The notes: generated by a model from the sequence alone, not told the origin. Positions 22,547 to 34,237 are shown, numbered from the stretch's first letter. The stretch: DNA of 64,000 nucleotides from Cryptomeria japonica (GCF_030272615.1 NC_081407.1:152973048-153037047); one strand, 5' to 3'. Numbers and translations are program-made.

Positions 22547-24866
22547 TGTAATGTTCCCTTCTCAGTTCTAGACTGATGGATGGAGTCTTAGCCTATTTTG
22601 GAAACCCGTAGGCTAACCAGAGATTAAATTAGGGTTTCTATCTTCAAGAAGGTTTTCAAAGAGGTGTTTGTAGGAGTTCTACAGTTTGCTCTCTAGATTC
22701 TTTTTGGGTTTTTCGTGGGCTTCAAGATGGTGTAACATGCATTCCAATCAGAGAAGATTTCCGAATTTACTATTTTTAGTAAATAGCGACAGGCTAACGG
22801 TTGTTTCTTTATAGGGGTTTTCTAGGTTTTTTGAGAGCTCCAACGTGGTTCGACATGCAAATTCTTTGGAGATGATTTTCGGACTTACTATTTTTAGAAA
22901 GTCATGATTGCTGCTCAAAATGTGATGAAAATGACTTTTGACACACTTACTATTTTTAGCAGTGCTATTTTTGGCAGGAGTTCTACAGCTCAACTCAGTG
23001 GCTATGTTTGGCAGTGTTATTTTTGGCAGGATCCTGTGTTCGAACTTAGATGACTATTATCTGCAATGCAGTTCTGTACCTTGGCCTCAACTCATTTTGG
23101 CAGTATTCAGTTTTTGGAAGAAAAAGTATTTTTTAATACTTTATTATTCCCCATGGCCTAGGCGTAATTTGTGTTGTCACTTCAAGGGGTCGCCATGGTG
23201 TTTTTAATTAAATTATAACTTAAAGGCAAGTTGGACGATTTTCTAAGTAAGATTGCCTAAGTTATATTATTATTTATGTCATTTTTGAGCGCTCACTTTA
23301 CACATTATTGACAATTTTAATAAGGTGACTTTGCTATGATCTTGGACAACTTAGAGAAGGGAAATATTATTTTTATTTTGTCTATTTGGCAAAATATTCC
23401 ACCTTCATATTGAGACGCCAAAGTGCAATTTCATCAATATTATTTTATAAGCATTATATTTATCAAAATGGCGATTAAGGGTGGATGTGACTTGGGCGAT
23501 TTGGTGAGGTATTAAAATGAAGTGAAATGAAATGTAAATTAAAGGAAATTTGAATGCCATTGTTTAATCCCATATTGGAGGGAGAAGAATTTCGATTTGG
23601 GGAGAAAGTTATAAATAAGTGCCTTGGCCTTCATTTGGGGGTATCCATGAAGAAATTATAATGAAATGTTGCCAAAATTTGGAATGAAGCTTCGAGGAAT
23701 GCATACCTCCTAGCTACCTCTTGATTTCTTGCTTGCAATATAGCAACTAGTCGAGCTTGTGACCTCTCTTCATTCAGAGGAGTGGATTGAAGAACAATGT
23801 TGCAAATTTATGTATCAATTTAAGATGTTTGGAGTGTTATTGAGTGTTCAAGTTGCTAGTTGCGAAGTGTGTAGAAGTAGATTATTGGTCCTTGGTCTCA
23901 GTGTGTTATTCTCCTCGTTCTGGGTATTTCATCTATCTCTATGTTTGGTTTAGGCGATTCATTTTGTGAGTTTATAGAGCTTAAAATGGTGTGTTGGATT
24001 TTATTTTAGCAAATCGCCCCCTTAGCTGGCCATACTATGTGGCTGAGTGCTTTGGGATGCGTGCATAATGTATTTGGGTCAGTTTGCTATAGTTTGTTGT
24101 TCTAGGCTTGATCGCCTACCTCCTAGGAGTCATATGCTTTCAGTCTCATGTCATTCGGTTAAGAATTGAGAGAGTTGTGAGTGTTTTAGTGGGATTTGGT
24201 GTTGCTGGTCAGTGTGTTTTCAGCGTGCTGGGAGTATATCAGATTTAGAGATTTCTAAGTTTGGAGTGCTTTTTCTTGTGTGGAGAGTCCCTTGTACTTG
24301 TGGAGCTGATTGAGCAATATGTGTAGCTATGTTTAGTGATTTACCTTTGTTGCAGACACGAAAATTATTGTAATGCTGAATAGCAGTACTATCAGCAAGT
24401 TATATTTGGAATTGCTCTTCATTTCCCACTGAACAAGTGGAAGAGGCTGGCTTGCCACCTACATTTGAATTTTGTAATACTGTCCTCTTGTTGCATAAGC
24501 GGTAGAGTTGATTGTTAATTACATTCCTAGTCCTCCCGTTGGATAAGCGATTGAGTGATTGTTATTTCAGTTTCTTGGCTTGTCCTTGGTCGGTTTACGA
24601 CCAAGTGTTTTTTTAGTGTTTTCAATATCCAACTGTATAAGCGGAAGGGGTTGGCTTGCCGCCCAAGCATTGTAATAATTTCCAGTGATTTGAAGCTAAG
24701 GATCCCCTCAACACTGTATGCTCTCACCTTCCCATGTTGGGCACTTGGTGATCAAAAAGTGGAAGGGTTGCATTTTCAGTATTATTGTATTTTCATTGCT
24801 AACCCTAATGAGTCCTTGTTATGTTATAAACTAAAAATTATCAAAAAAAATTGTGGGGATATTATA
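22547..24866 (+). repeat. 5' LTR of chromovirus-type Ty3 element
   Basis: Starts TGTAATGTTCCC and runs about 2.3 kb to just before the primer site at 24,868. Its first 260 bp are repeated at 28,483-28,750 with scattered transitions. A TATA box TATAAATA is at 23,610-23,617, followed by a T/G-rich transcribed part. The exact inner end is uncertain because no clear CA terminus abuts the PBS. Confidence 0.85.
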
Positions 24867-24867
24867 G

Positions 24868-24879
24868 TGGTATCAGAGC
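24868..24879 (+). other. Primer-binding site (tRNA-iMet)
   Basis: TGGTATCAGAGC, the exact 12-base complement of the initiator-Met tRNA 3' end common in plant LTR retrotransposons. It defines the plus-strand orientation and the inner edge of the 5' LTR. Confidence 0.9.
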
Positions 24880-24916
24880 TGGTTGTCCTGCCAGCCTGTG
24901 TAGTTAGAGATTCCCA

Positions 24917-27436
24917 TGAGTGACAGAGTCATCAAATACTACAATAGAGAGCAAAAAAGGCAACAGTATCAGATTCCACAGTGCCAGTTGAAGAGACTTT
25001 TTCAGAGGTAGCAGTTGATTCAGTTGATTCTATGGCATAGAGAACAACAAAACAAAAAGAAACCCCTGATGCCAGAGCAGAAAGAAAGTTTGATGGCATG
25101 ATGGATATGATGTCACAGTTGTTGGCCAAAATTAGAATTATGGTGGGACTCCTAATCAGCCCACTAATGGATCTGAAGCTAGCACTTATAATAACCCTGG
25201 AGGAAATGGAAACGAGAGTAACCATGGAAGCAACAATAGAGGAACACCTGGAGGGTCAGTATCAAAACCTTTGCAACCCGTCTTCCTACCCAAGGAAGTG
25301 CCTCAAGCTGAAATTGAGATACCAACAATGGATGAAATAAGGAATAGTTACATGGAGTATGCTTCTCTCCCTGTAGAGATTCGGAATATCCTCACCTTGG
25401 ACCAGTTTATGAACCAAAAGAAGAAGAGAGGTGGAAGATATAATAACCGCCCTTATGCTCCACGAGATTATCAGCAAGCCCTTGGAAAGGTTACTCTAGC
25501 CCACTTTGACATGAGTGATAAGTGTTCTTCTGGATCGTGGGTTCGGAAGTTGGACAATTATTTGTCCTTGAGATCAATGTCGAAAGAAGATGAAAAAACA
25601 GTAATTGAGGTTGTGCATGATGAATCTCTTAATGTTTCTTATGGAGCTAGTGACAGTGTTGAATGCACTCATGTGCTTCTAGAGGAAGAGGAGATGAAAA
25701 TTGAAGATGTTAAACAAGAGGAAAAAGATAGAAATTCAGATTGCTTTTGGGATGTCTCCAATGAAGATCATGTAACTTCATATGATAAGGAAATGGATAC
25801 ATCTAAGGATGCCTACATGGTAAATTTAGAAATGGAAAAGGTTAACAGGTTGTTGAATGGAGATTCATGTTATGAAGCTGAACATATTGCAGCTAATGAA
25901 GAAGTTCCTAATGACCAAGAGGCTGTCCTATTTTGTGTGTTTAAAATATACCAAGATGATGACATTCAAGGGGCAGATTTAGAGGACCAATCAGAAATTG
26001 CATTTTAGAATAATGGTGTTGAGACTCATAGTTTGAAAAATGAGCTTGACCAAATTCTGAAAGTCTTTGACTTGGAGCAGTTTCCTAAATTGGAATTTTC
26101 AGATTTAGGACAGCAGGATAGTTGGTCTAAGTTGGAAAAGGGAAATACTTCTCAAATTGTTGATAACCCTCTTTTTGTGATGAGTGTTGATGTGACCTTA
26201 GATAATCCACTCTTTCAGTTGGATGATGAGATGGCTCTTAACCCTAATGACATGAATGAGATATGGGATCTAGGAGTGGTATGTAATTGTGAAGTAGAAC
26301 AGGTCGAGTTGTCTATTGGGCCATCCAAGTTTGTTGGTGACTTACTCTCTTCAGAGGACCATGATGGTGTGGATCGCCATGATTTGATGGTTGACCTTAG
26401 AAGCCTATAGTTTGACAAGGAGTATTGCATTGGTGATGAATCTACAAGCATCATTGAATGCATTTTCAATGGGGGCCAAATGGGAATCTTAGGAGTGCAG
26501 CAACAACATGGCAGAGCCACTCTTGGGGTTGGTATCTATGCACCAAACCCTTTTCAAGGATTGTTGGTGACGAAAAATGATGGAAGAAGTATACCAGGGA
26601 GTGTTGTGAATCTGAAAGGTGATTTTAGTGTTGCTGTTACCTCATATTTCTGTGACCAAATGAGGCCATTTGAGTTCTTGCAAATGGAATGGAAAGAGAT
26701 TATGAGTAAAACTTGGCTTCCCACCAAGTTGGTGATTCTTGGGAAGTCACTTATAGCACATGGTTTGAAAAGAAAATTGATTTTGGTTGAAGTTACTCAG
26801 TATTGCTGCGATGGTTTTTTAATGCAAAGGTTATATATTGAAAAATCAGATTTTCTCAGCTGTAGATTTGAACAATTTCAGTCCAATCAGCTTATTGTCA
26901 AGATTAATTTTGCGCTTCAGATAGATTGGATGTCTGTTTGGGCTAACCAGTTTGGGTTTTGGTTGAACATCCGAGCACTAGATTATTGTTATTGCTTACA
27001 CTCGGCTTGTATTTGCACTTGGGACAACAGATTTGATCTTAGAGACAATTTCTATGATAGAGTGCAAGGAGTGGAGAAGAACATCATTGTGGCTGAGACT
27101 TTGTCCAGATGGTCGCATTTGAGTTCGTTGGTTGAGATTATTGCTGATTGGAAACAACATATTATTGTAGAGTATGCCAAAAATCAGTTTGCTACTAGCC
27201 TAGTGGAGGGCACTTTGCATGATGGAAAGTATCAAATGGATGATGATTTGATACAATATAAAGGTAGAATCTTCCTAGTATCTGATTCCAAGTTCAAGAA
27301 GAAGATTCTTCAATCATTTCATGACATCCCCTTGGCTGGTCATCAAGGGTATTTCAAGACATATTGGGAGATCCAAGGAAGATTTTCTTGGAAGGGACTC
27401 AAGGATGACGTCCTTCGCTACATTATAGAGTGTTAG
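24917..27436 (+). pseudogene. Gag start fused in frame to an unidentified acidic segment and the RNase H/integrase junction
   Basis: Gag begins at 24,917 (ATG, MSDRVIKYYN), shifts frame near 24,950, and from 25,271 one frame runs to 27,436 with only two TAG stops (26,006 and 26,408). Residues encoded at about 25,430-25,620 match the start of a chromovirus gag (GKVTLAHFDMSDK...SWVRKLDNYLSLR). Then about 1.4 kb encodes an acidic, then hydrophobic Trp/Phe-rich sequence with no recognised domain. At about 27,080 it rejoins the standard order: an IIVAETLSRWSHL stretch (end of RNase H) and the integrase zinc finger (H...H...C..C, ending near 27,445). Protease and RT are absent. The middle segment could be captured host sequence or a diverged retroelement ORF; I do not recognise it. 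Confidence 0.65.
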
Positions 27437-28190
27437 GTCTGCCAATAGAACAAAGATGCACACACTTTCCCAGCTGGTTTGCTGCAGCCCTTACCTAATC
27501 CTGATCAGAAAGGGCCAAGCATTTTGATAGCTTTCATCACTGGGCTACCAAGGATGCAAGAGAAAGATTGCATATATATTGTTGTGCACATATCGGCTAA
27601 GTTTGCACACTTCTTTGCCATTACCAGCTCATTTTGCAGCGGCTCAAGCTGCTGATCTCTTCTTCAGAGAAGTGTTTAGATTGCATGGTTTGCCAAAAAC
27701 CATTGTGAGTGATAGGGACAACAAGTTCCTAAGCATCTTTTGGCAGGAGATCTTCGGATTGAGTGGCACAATATTCACTCCTAGCACCAGTCATAATCCT
27801 CAGACTGATGGACAAACTGAGGTTGTGAATAAGTGGTTAGAAGGTTATCTCTCCTTTCACAACCCTGTATGGATATGAGGCACCTAGCTTTGCTGATTGA
27901 CTTTTGGAGATAGTAGAGCCCCTCAAGCGAGGGATATGTTGCAGCAAAGTCAAGACATTCTGATATCTTTGAAGGACAACCTTCAACATGCACAGAATCA
28001 GCAGAAGATGTATGCTGATTGGCAGCAAGCAGAGCGCTCTTTTGAGGTTGGAGATATGGTCCACTTGAGGCTTCAGCTTTACTGGCAGTCCACTCTCAAG
28101 AAGAGTGGAGCAGAGAAGTTCAAGCCCCATTTTTATGGACCATTCAGAGTCACCAGGAAGGTTGGAGAAGTGGCTTATCAATTGGAGTTA
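27437..28190 (+). pseudogene. Integrase of the chromovirus-type element
   Basis: Core domain after the zinc finger, broken by a TAG at 27,449 and frameshifts near 27,600 and 27,880. The first catalytic position is changed (an IAFITGLP stretch where the family has a DFI...GLP order), while the second (VSDRDNKF) and the glutamate (QTDGQTEVVNKWLE) are preserved. The C-terminal part (27,897-28,190) carries the GDMVHLRLQ and FYGPFRVTRKVGEVAYQLELP strands typical of the Ty3 integrase C-terminal domain. It would insert cDNA into the genome, but here it is inactive. Confidence 0.85.
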
Positions 28191-28222
28191 CCTAAAACAA
28201 CAATATACATAATGTTTTCCAG

Positions 28223-28440
28223 GTGTCACGCCTCAAGAGGGCACTTGGAAATAATGTGGTAGCTTCATCAGATCTACCTCCCCTGGATGAGGAGGGGCAA
28301 TTGGTGTTGATTCCAGAGGCCATTATTGATTCCAGGGAATGTTTGTTGAGAAGGACTCTCAAGAAGTATTTGATTAAATGGAAAAACCTACCAATTGAGG
28401 ATGCAACTTGAGAGAATGAGCAGATTTTGCAGCATCCAGC
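28223..28440 (+). pseudogene. Chromodomain at the integrase C-terminus
   Basis: Encodes PEAIIDSRECLLRRTLKKYLIKW followed by KNLPIEDAT and then, after a TGA stop, ENEQILQHPALLLLE (shown in parts). This is the chromodomain signature of chromoviruses (family: YLVKWKG LP x x x A TWE). The stop replaces the conserved tryptophan (TGG to TGA). In the family it targets integration to heterochromatin by recognising methylated histone H3. Confidence 0.85.
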
Positions 28441-28467
28441 CTTGCTATTGCTTGAGAACAAGCAATT

Positions 28468-28482
28468 TTGGGGAGGGCGGAC
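28468..28482 (+). other. Polypurine tract
   Basis: GGGGAGGGCGGAC lies immediately before the 3' LTR start TGTAATG at 28,483, the expected plus-strand primer for reverse transcription. Confidence 0.8.
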
Positions 28483-28750
28483 TGTAATGTTCCCTTCTCA
28501 GTTCTAGATTGATGGATGGAGTCTTAGCCTATTTTGGAAACCCGTAGGCTAACTAGAGATTAAATTAGGGTTGCTGTCTTCAGGAAGGCTTTCAGAGAGG
28601 TGTTTGCAAGAGTTCTACAGTTTGCTCTCTAGATTTTTTTTGGGTTTTTTGTGAGCTTCAGAATGATATAACATGCATTCCAATCAGAGAAGATTTCCGA
28701 ATTTACTATTTTTAGTAAATTGCGACAAGCTAACGACTAGTTGCTTTATA
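28483..28750 (+). repeat. Truncated 3' LTR of chromovirus-type element
   Basis: About 268 bp matching 22,547-22,815, roughly 90 percent by eye, ending abruptly at a TTTATA. The remaining 2 kb of LTR is missing and the sequence jumps to a gag-derived piece. Confidence 0.9.
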
Positions 28751-28800
28751 TGATAACCGCCCTTATGCTCCACGAGATTATCAACAAGCCCTTATAAAGA
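28750..28800 (+). repeat. Displaced copy of the element's own gag segment
   Basis: About 50 bp starting GATAACCGCCCTTATGCTCC match the gag coding at 25,441-25,492 with a few changes. Fused to the broken 3' LTR through a short shared TATA. Confidence 0.85.
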
Positions 28801-29615
28801 TTATCTAAAGTTCAGAATGGAATCCAAAAGCTGTAAACATTAAACCTCTCTTAAGCTTTATTGATGGTTGTACTATGTTATGTTTATGCAATAAATCTTA
28901 TGCAAATGTTTTACATCTTTTCTAGTTTAATTCCTTCTTTCTATCTAAATAAAAAAGTTATCTAGATTTTCAAGTTTCCAATTTTCAATTTCAATGTTGC
29001 AAATTTTTAGTTGCTAGTTGTTGCATGTTACAAAATCAGACTGCTGCAATAACATAAATTAGTCTAAAAGACTCAAAATGAAAATGGAATATCATATCGA
29101 GAATGTGTGTTCATCAACCCAGCTGAAGTATACATTGAAAGTTGAAACAAGAGGCTGATATAGTGCTGATACAATGCTGTATTGCTGTTACACTATCAAA
29201 ATCAAAACTGATGCATACTGAAAATACTCTGTTATCACCTTCGATGCTGAAACAAAGGCTCAATGTGAAAGCAAGCAAACATAACCCTTTAACAACAATT
29301 GTAAATTCTTCCCAAACACATGAAACTAATCGATATCAAACTGAAATAGAAATCAGACTAATTACTTGTCTGAAACAGGGATCAATGCTAGGTAAAGTAG
29401 ATACAGATCCCATAAAAAACTCACTGAAATCACCAAATGTTCACTTTTTATTAATTGACATCACAAAATCTTCAACAAATTGTATCAGTAACATTTACCA
29501 ATCAAAACTTCCTTAAAATATATAAAATATTTCCATTTTGCCAAAACATATGAAGAGAACTCAGGTTGTAGCACAAATATGATCTAGGGTGAAATCATCA
29601 TATATCTAGTAAGGA
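28801..29615. other. Gene-free stretch
   Basis: AT-rich, no repeat or domain recognised. A 124-codon plus-strand ORF (29,142-29,516) lies here but its composition and the absence of any motif give no support for a gene. Confidence 0.5.
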
Positions 29616-29620
29616 GGGTT

Positions 29621-29779
29621 TGTTACAAGTGCGGTTGTCGTTGCACCAAAAGATCGACCTGTTAATGCCTAATACAACCACTAGACTTATAGAATCCACA
29701 GGAGGTGGTTAAGCTATGTCACAAACCCAAGCCCTGCCTTGCACAACACAAGGAGACCAAGGGCGCACACCTTGGAACA
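29621..29779 (-). repeat. TRIM LTR, intact copy
   Basis: 159 bp with TG...CA ends. Serves as the reference that shows exactly what the giant insertion split in the other copy. Ends next to a run of ten C, the polypurine tract of the minus-strand element. Confidence 0.92.
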
Positions 29780-29824
29780 ATCCCCCCCCCGCAGCGCAAG
29801 CGAGGGGTTTGAACATGTGACCAA

Positions 29825-29836
29825 GCTCTGATACCA
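29825..29836 (-). other. TRIM primer-binding site (tRNA-iMet)
   Basis: Minus strand TGGTATCAGAGC, two bases inside the second TRIM LTR. Exact initiator-Met tRNA complement. Confidence 0.9.
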
Positions 29837-30409
29837 CTTGTTACAAGTGTGGTTGTTGTTGCACCAAAAGATCGACCTGTTGATGCCCGATACAACCACT
29901 AGACTTATAGAATCCACAGGAGGCAGTTAAGCCATGTCACAAACCCAAGCGTTGCGCTGTGTTGTGACCATTTCACACATCGCCCCATTAGAATGGGGAC
30001 CCCCTCTTTTTGCCTTAGGTTTTGCTTTCTCTTTGCTGGTTTTTCTCTCTGCTTTTAGGGTTTTGAGTGAGTGAGTGGTCTACTTGGGCTGGCTAGATTA
30101 GGGCTAAACCTTGGAAGCTTGTTTTAGGGTTTCTTTCAAGCTAAGTCTAGTCTTGTTTTGGGAGGTTGTTAGTCATCTGCCTGAAGCCTCAAGATTGCCA
30201 GAATGAAGCATGCGTTTCAAGAGAGTCAAGTTGGTTAGATTAGGGGGCGGGGTGAATAGGTCTCATGTCAGGTTAGGTCTAGAGAGGGTTTTTTCTTGTC
30301 AGGGTCCTGTTTGTTTCCCTGTCTAAGTCAGTTGGACAGAACCAGTGAAGAAAAGGAGTTGATGGAGGATGAAGTGAATCAAGGTAACATCTACCCTGGA
30401 AATGTCAAA

Positions 30410-33190
30410 ATCGCTCCTAACCCTTCCAGAGGGTCCAGGGCGAAAATCATTGTAAATCTCTTTTTCTCCCATTTTTGACTAAGTGATACTTCCTGGGACA
30501 TGTTTGGAGGAGAATTGATATGTTCTTGCCTGGAGAGGGATTTGATTGATTTTTGAAGAGCAAGATGATGCCTGAAAGAGGATTTTCACTCCTGACCCTT
30601 CCAGAGGGTCCAGAGCGAATTTCATCCTAAACATTATTTCTTGCCTAGGATAGACTTGCAATCTTGTTCCTAGCTTAGAAAATGACCTAACTTTGCCTTG
30701 TGAGGTGGTTTGAAACTTGAAGACTGAGCAATTTGGCCTGGAATGGAGATTTCGCTCCTGACCCTTCCATAGGGTCCAGAGCGAAAATCTTATTAGAGCT
30801 TATTTTTCACTAACTTTGGCTAAGTTTTGATGTGCAGGGTATCTTGGAGGGAGGATTGAACGTTCCTGTCACATTTGAAGATTTGGAAGCTTGCAAAATG
30901 AAAGATTTTTGGACAAGAAGGGAAATTTCGCTCCTGACCCTTCCAAAGGGTCCAGAGCGAAATTCCCAAAAGCTCTTATTATGCAGTGAAGAAGGTCAAG
31001 TTTTGGGCATGAATGAAATGAGAATAACTTGCTTTTGCCTCCTGAGGATGTTTTAACTTGGAAAGTGAAGGATTTTGCCCAAAAGGAGAATTTTCACTCC
31101 TGACCGTTCCAAAGGGTCCAAGGCGAAAATTCTTCAATCACCTATTTTTCTTGCAAAATCAAGTCACTCTTTGGTTTTTATGGCTTGGATGAGAGGAGAG
31201 TAGTGTTTTTTTTCCTTGAGAGTTGAAATCAACTTGAAATGATGATGAATTGAGCCTGAATTAAGAAATTCGCTCCTGACCCTTACAAAGGGTCCAGGGC
31301 AAAAATCTCTATAGGAGACATTTCTTGCTCAGTTTGGTCGAATTGAAGTATCAAAGGCATGATGAAAGGAAGAATGAGCATGTTGAAAACCTTGGGCATG
31401 TTTAGAAGTGAAGAAAATGAAGGATTCTGGCCAGGAAAGGCAATTTCGCTCCTGACCCTTCCAAAGGGTCCAGAGCGAAATTCTTTATAAACACATTTTT
31501 TAGCCTTTCTTGGATATGAAACCTTAATCCTAGCATGATGAAACATGAAATCCCACTTGGCAAAGAAGTTTTAAGGTGAAAAAATGAAGATTTTTGGTCA
31601 AGATTGTAATTTTCGCTCCTGACCTTTCTAGAGGGTCCAGAGCGAATTTTCTCAAAATCACCTTTTGCTATCAAATTTTGTTAAGCCAAGTATGGGATAA
31701 GGTCAAACATAGAAAGAATTACCCCTGGGAGTGAATTGAGGTTACAAGAAATCATCAAAAAGTGAAGGAATTGAGCCAAATGGTGAATTTCGCTCCTAAC
31801 CCTTCCAAAGGGTCCAGAGCGAAATTCCTAAAAACACCTATTTTCTTTGCAAGGTTTAGACAACTTTTGGTTTTTATGGCTTGAATGGGTGTGAGGAAGT
31901 ATGTTATTGCCTTTTGAGGATGATTGAGGTTGAAAAGATGAAGGAATTGACCCTAGAACATGATTTTCGCTCCTGACCCTTCCAAAGGGTCCAGAGCGAA
32001 AATCCTCAAAAGTCATCCTTTTCTCAAAATTTAGGCAAAGCTAAACTTGGACAAGGGTATGAGAATCTATTGGAAATGCTTTAGAGTTGAATTGGATTGC
32101 CAAGAATGCAAGTTTTGATGCCTAGAGGGAAATTCGCTCCTGACCCTTCCAGAGGGTCTAGGGCGAAATTTCCAAATCTTCCTATTTTCCTTGCAGTTCA
32201 AGATAAGATTTTGGTTTTCAGGACTCAAAGAGGAGTAAGGCATGATATTCTATGACTTGGAAATGATTTGAAGTTGAAAGGATGAAGGAATTGCCCTAAA
32301 ACCTAAAAATCGCTCCTGACCCTTCCAAAGGGTCCAGGGCGAAAATCCTAAAACCAACATGTTCCTTTCAAGTTTGTGCTAAGGCAAGACTAGACCAAGG
32401 TAGAAAAGGCCTTTGAGACCACTTGTGAGTAGATGTTTGTTTCAAAATTTGATGATTCTAGGTCAGAGAAGGAAAATCGCTCCTGACCCTTCCAGAGGGT
32501 CCAGGGCGAAAATCTCAAAATCCCCTATTTTGCCTTGCAAGAACAAACCAAGCTTGGGTGGAGTGAATGAAGAAGACCATTGCCTAGCTTTGAGTGAAGG
32601 ATTCAAGACAAAATGATGAAGGAGCAAGCCTAAGCAAGAAAAATTGCTCCTAACCCTTCCAGAGGGTCCAGGGCGAAAAACCCTAAAATCACCTTTTTCT
32701 TCCTGATTTGAGTGGGACTAGGCTCGGACTACAATGAAAGAACCTATTTGGAATGCCTTGAAGAGGTTTTGGACCTTCAAAAATAAGAATTTTGAGCTCA
32801 GGAGAGAATTTCGCTCCTGACCCTTCCAGAGGGTCCAGAGCGAAATTCCCAAAAATACAATATTTCCTTCAAAGTTTTGATGAACTAACCCAGTGATGAA
32901 GATAAATGAACCCTGGAGATTGCCTTGGAAGAGTTTAATGATCAAACTAAGGTAAATTTTGGCCTAAAATGTAAAAATCGCTCCTGGCCCTTCCAAAGGG
33001 TCCAGGGCGAAATTCACATTTTCACCTAATTTCCTCATGTGAAAGACTAAAAATTGAAATGCAAGACTTTGATCTGGGCAAAACAAACATGAACTCGCCT
33101 TCCGGGAGATTTTGGAATGAAGGGAATAAGGTATTCAAGACCTAATTTGAAAAATCGCTCTTGACCCTTCCAAAGGGTCCAGGGCAAAAT
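30410..33190 (+). repeat. Array of 17 hairpin units with about 170-bp period
   Basis: Each unit carries an imperfect palindrome of about 37 nt: arm TTTCGCTC, CT, arm GACCCTT, loop CCA, arm AAGGGTC, CA, arm GAGCGAAA. Starts near 30410, 30583, 30750, 30925, 31090, 31268, 31443, 31609, 31787, 31964, 32131, 32306, 32473, 32640, 32807, 32974 and 33151; spacing 165-178 bp. In about half the units GAGCGAAA is GGGCGAAA, which keeps pairing as a U-G wobble in RNA. The 130-bp spacers are related but much more diverged, and two spacer types alternate (one with TTGGTTTTTATGGCTTG, one with TTAGGCAAAGC), giving a dimeric repeat of about 340 bp in the middle of the array. Confidence 0.93.
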
Positions 33191-33723
33191 CATCAAAAAC
33201 CTATCATGCAACCTTGATTGATTAAGTTTAGGGCAAATTGCAAGATTGTAAAGACAAAGACATGGAAATTTGCAAATGTAGGTTGAGAAAATTTCAATTT
33301 CATCAAGAGAACAAGCGTGGATAAGGGGTTCAAACAAGTCTTGAAGTGAATCTAGACCTTCATCACTTGGAATATTTCAAAACTTAAGGAGAAAGGAAAT
33401 TTCATTAAGCCTCAATTAAACCTCCATATTCCTAAATTTTCACCAAATTTGCCAAATTCAAGACATTTGGGAGGTTAAATTAAGTTCGCATAATTTGAGG
33501 CCTTTATAATTGAATTAATTAATTTTTAAAGCCTTAAAGCAAATATAAAATCCACCTTAGAGGCCTTGAAATTAATTTTAAAATTTTAAAAATAAAAGGA
33601 GAGCACTTAAAATACATTTATTTGCTTTTACAAGCAAGTCGGCCTCCTTTTAAGTGGGATTTTATCTTCTTTTTTTTTTGCTAAATACCTAAGTCGGCCT
33701 CATGAGGATTAGGATGAGCGCCC

Positions 33724-33730
33724 TATTTAA
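33724..33730 (+). promoter_or_regulatory. TATA-like box ahead of the LTR-borne gene
   Basis: TATTTAA in the context GCGCCCTATTTAAGGGAGATG, about 500 bp before the ATG and 260 bp before the candidate 5'-UTR intron. Spacing and GC-flanked context fit a plant promoter. Inferred only. Confidence 0.45.
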
Positions 33731-33991
33731 GGGAGATGCTTTGTGGTGAATTCAAATTATTCATTCATTCCTTCTTATGCGAATTTGAGGAGCAGATTAG
33801 AGGAGCGAATTCTAGCAGATTGGAGGCGAATTTTTTGCTAAGTGTTGGAGGCTAGTGAAGGTGAAGTTCTTTTGAAGGTTAATCAAGACGTAATTCATCC
33901 AAGGAGGGCCAGAAATTCAATTTTTGTCCAGCAAAATCTGATCTTCTTTCTTCCATTTTCCAAGGTTCATAGTTAAGCATTCAAGAGGAAG

Positions 33992-34230
33992 GTATGAAGA
34001 ATCCTTTTTGAAGTTCTTATTCAAGACTTGTTTTGATTTCCATAGCAATCTTTTAAAGTCTAAGTCTTGAAAAAATCTAATTTCCATTCATAATTAATTT
34101 GAAAATTTAGAATTCCTGGATTCATCGTGTCATTTTCAAATTAATGTTTTGAATCATTCCCTTTGAAAGGTCTTAAAATTCTATGCTTTAAGGTATGATG
34201 CTTAAAGACTAATTTTAAATTTTGGTGTAG
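33992..34230 (+). other. Candidate 5'-UTR intron of the LTR-borne gene
   Basis: Donor AAG|GTATGA at 33,992 and acceptor GGTGTAG|GC ending at 34,230, eight bases before the ATG at 34,238. The interior is T-rich. The related copy at 39,240-43,108 also has an acceptor TTTTGCAG directly before an ATG, which supports a conserved arrangement. Confidence 0.5.
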
Positions 34231-34237
34231 GCATCAA

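Larger units (their letters stand above)
22547..28750 (+). mobile_element. Defective chromovirus-type Ty3 element lacking protease, RT and RNase H
   Basis: Plus-strand element: 5' LTR, PBS for tRNA-iMet, gag start, an unidentified in-frame segment where gag core, protease, RT and RNase H should be, the extreme end of RNase H, integrase, chromodomain, polypurine tract and a truncated 3' LTR. The chromodomain places it with chromoviruses, which use it to bind chromatin when integrating. The right end is a rearrangement in which only about 268 bp of LTR remain. It cannot be autonomous. Confidence 0.85.

Noticed and set aside
29142-29516. 124-codon plus-strand ORF
   Set aside because: No motif, no neighbours, composition like random AT-rich DNA.
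30410-33190. CRISPR-like array (regular palindromic repeats with spacers)
   Set aside because: Spacers are about 130 bp and homologous to one another, the context is a plant LTR element, and no cas genes exist here.
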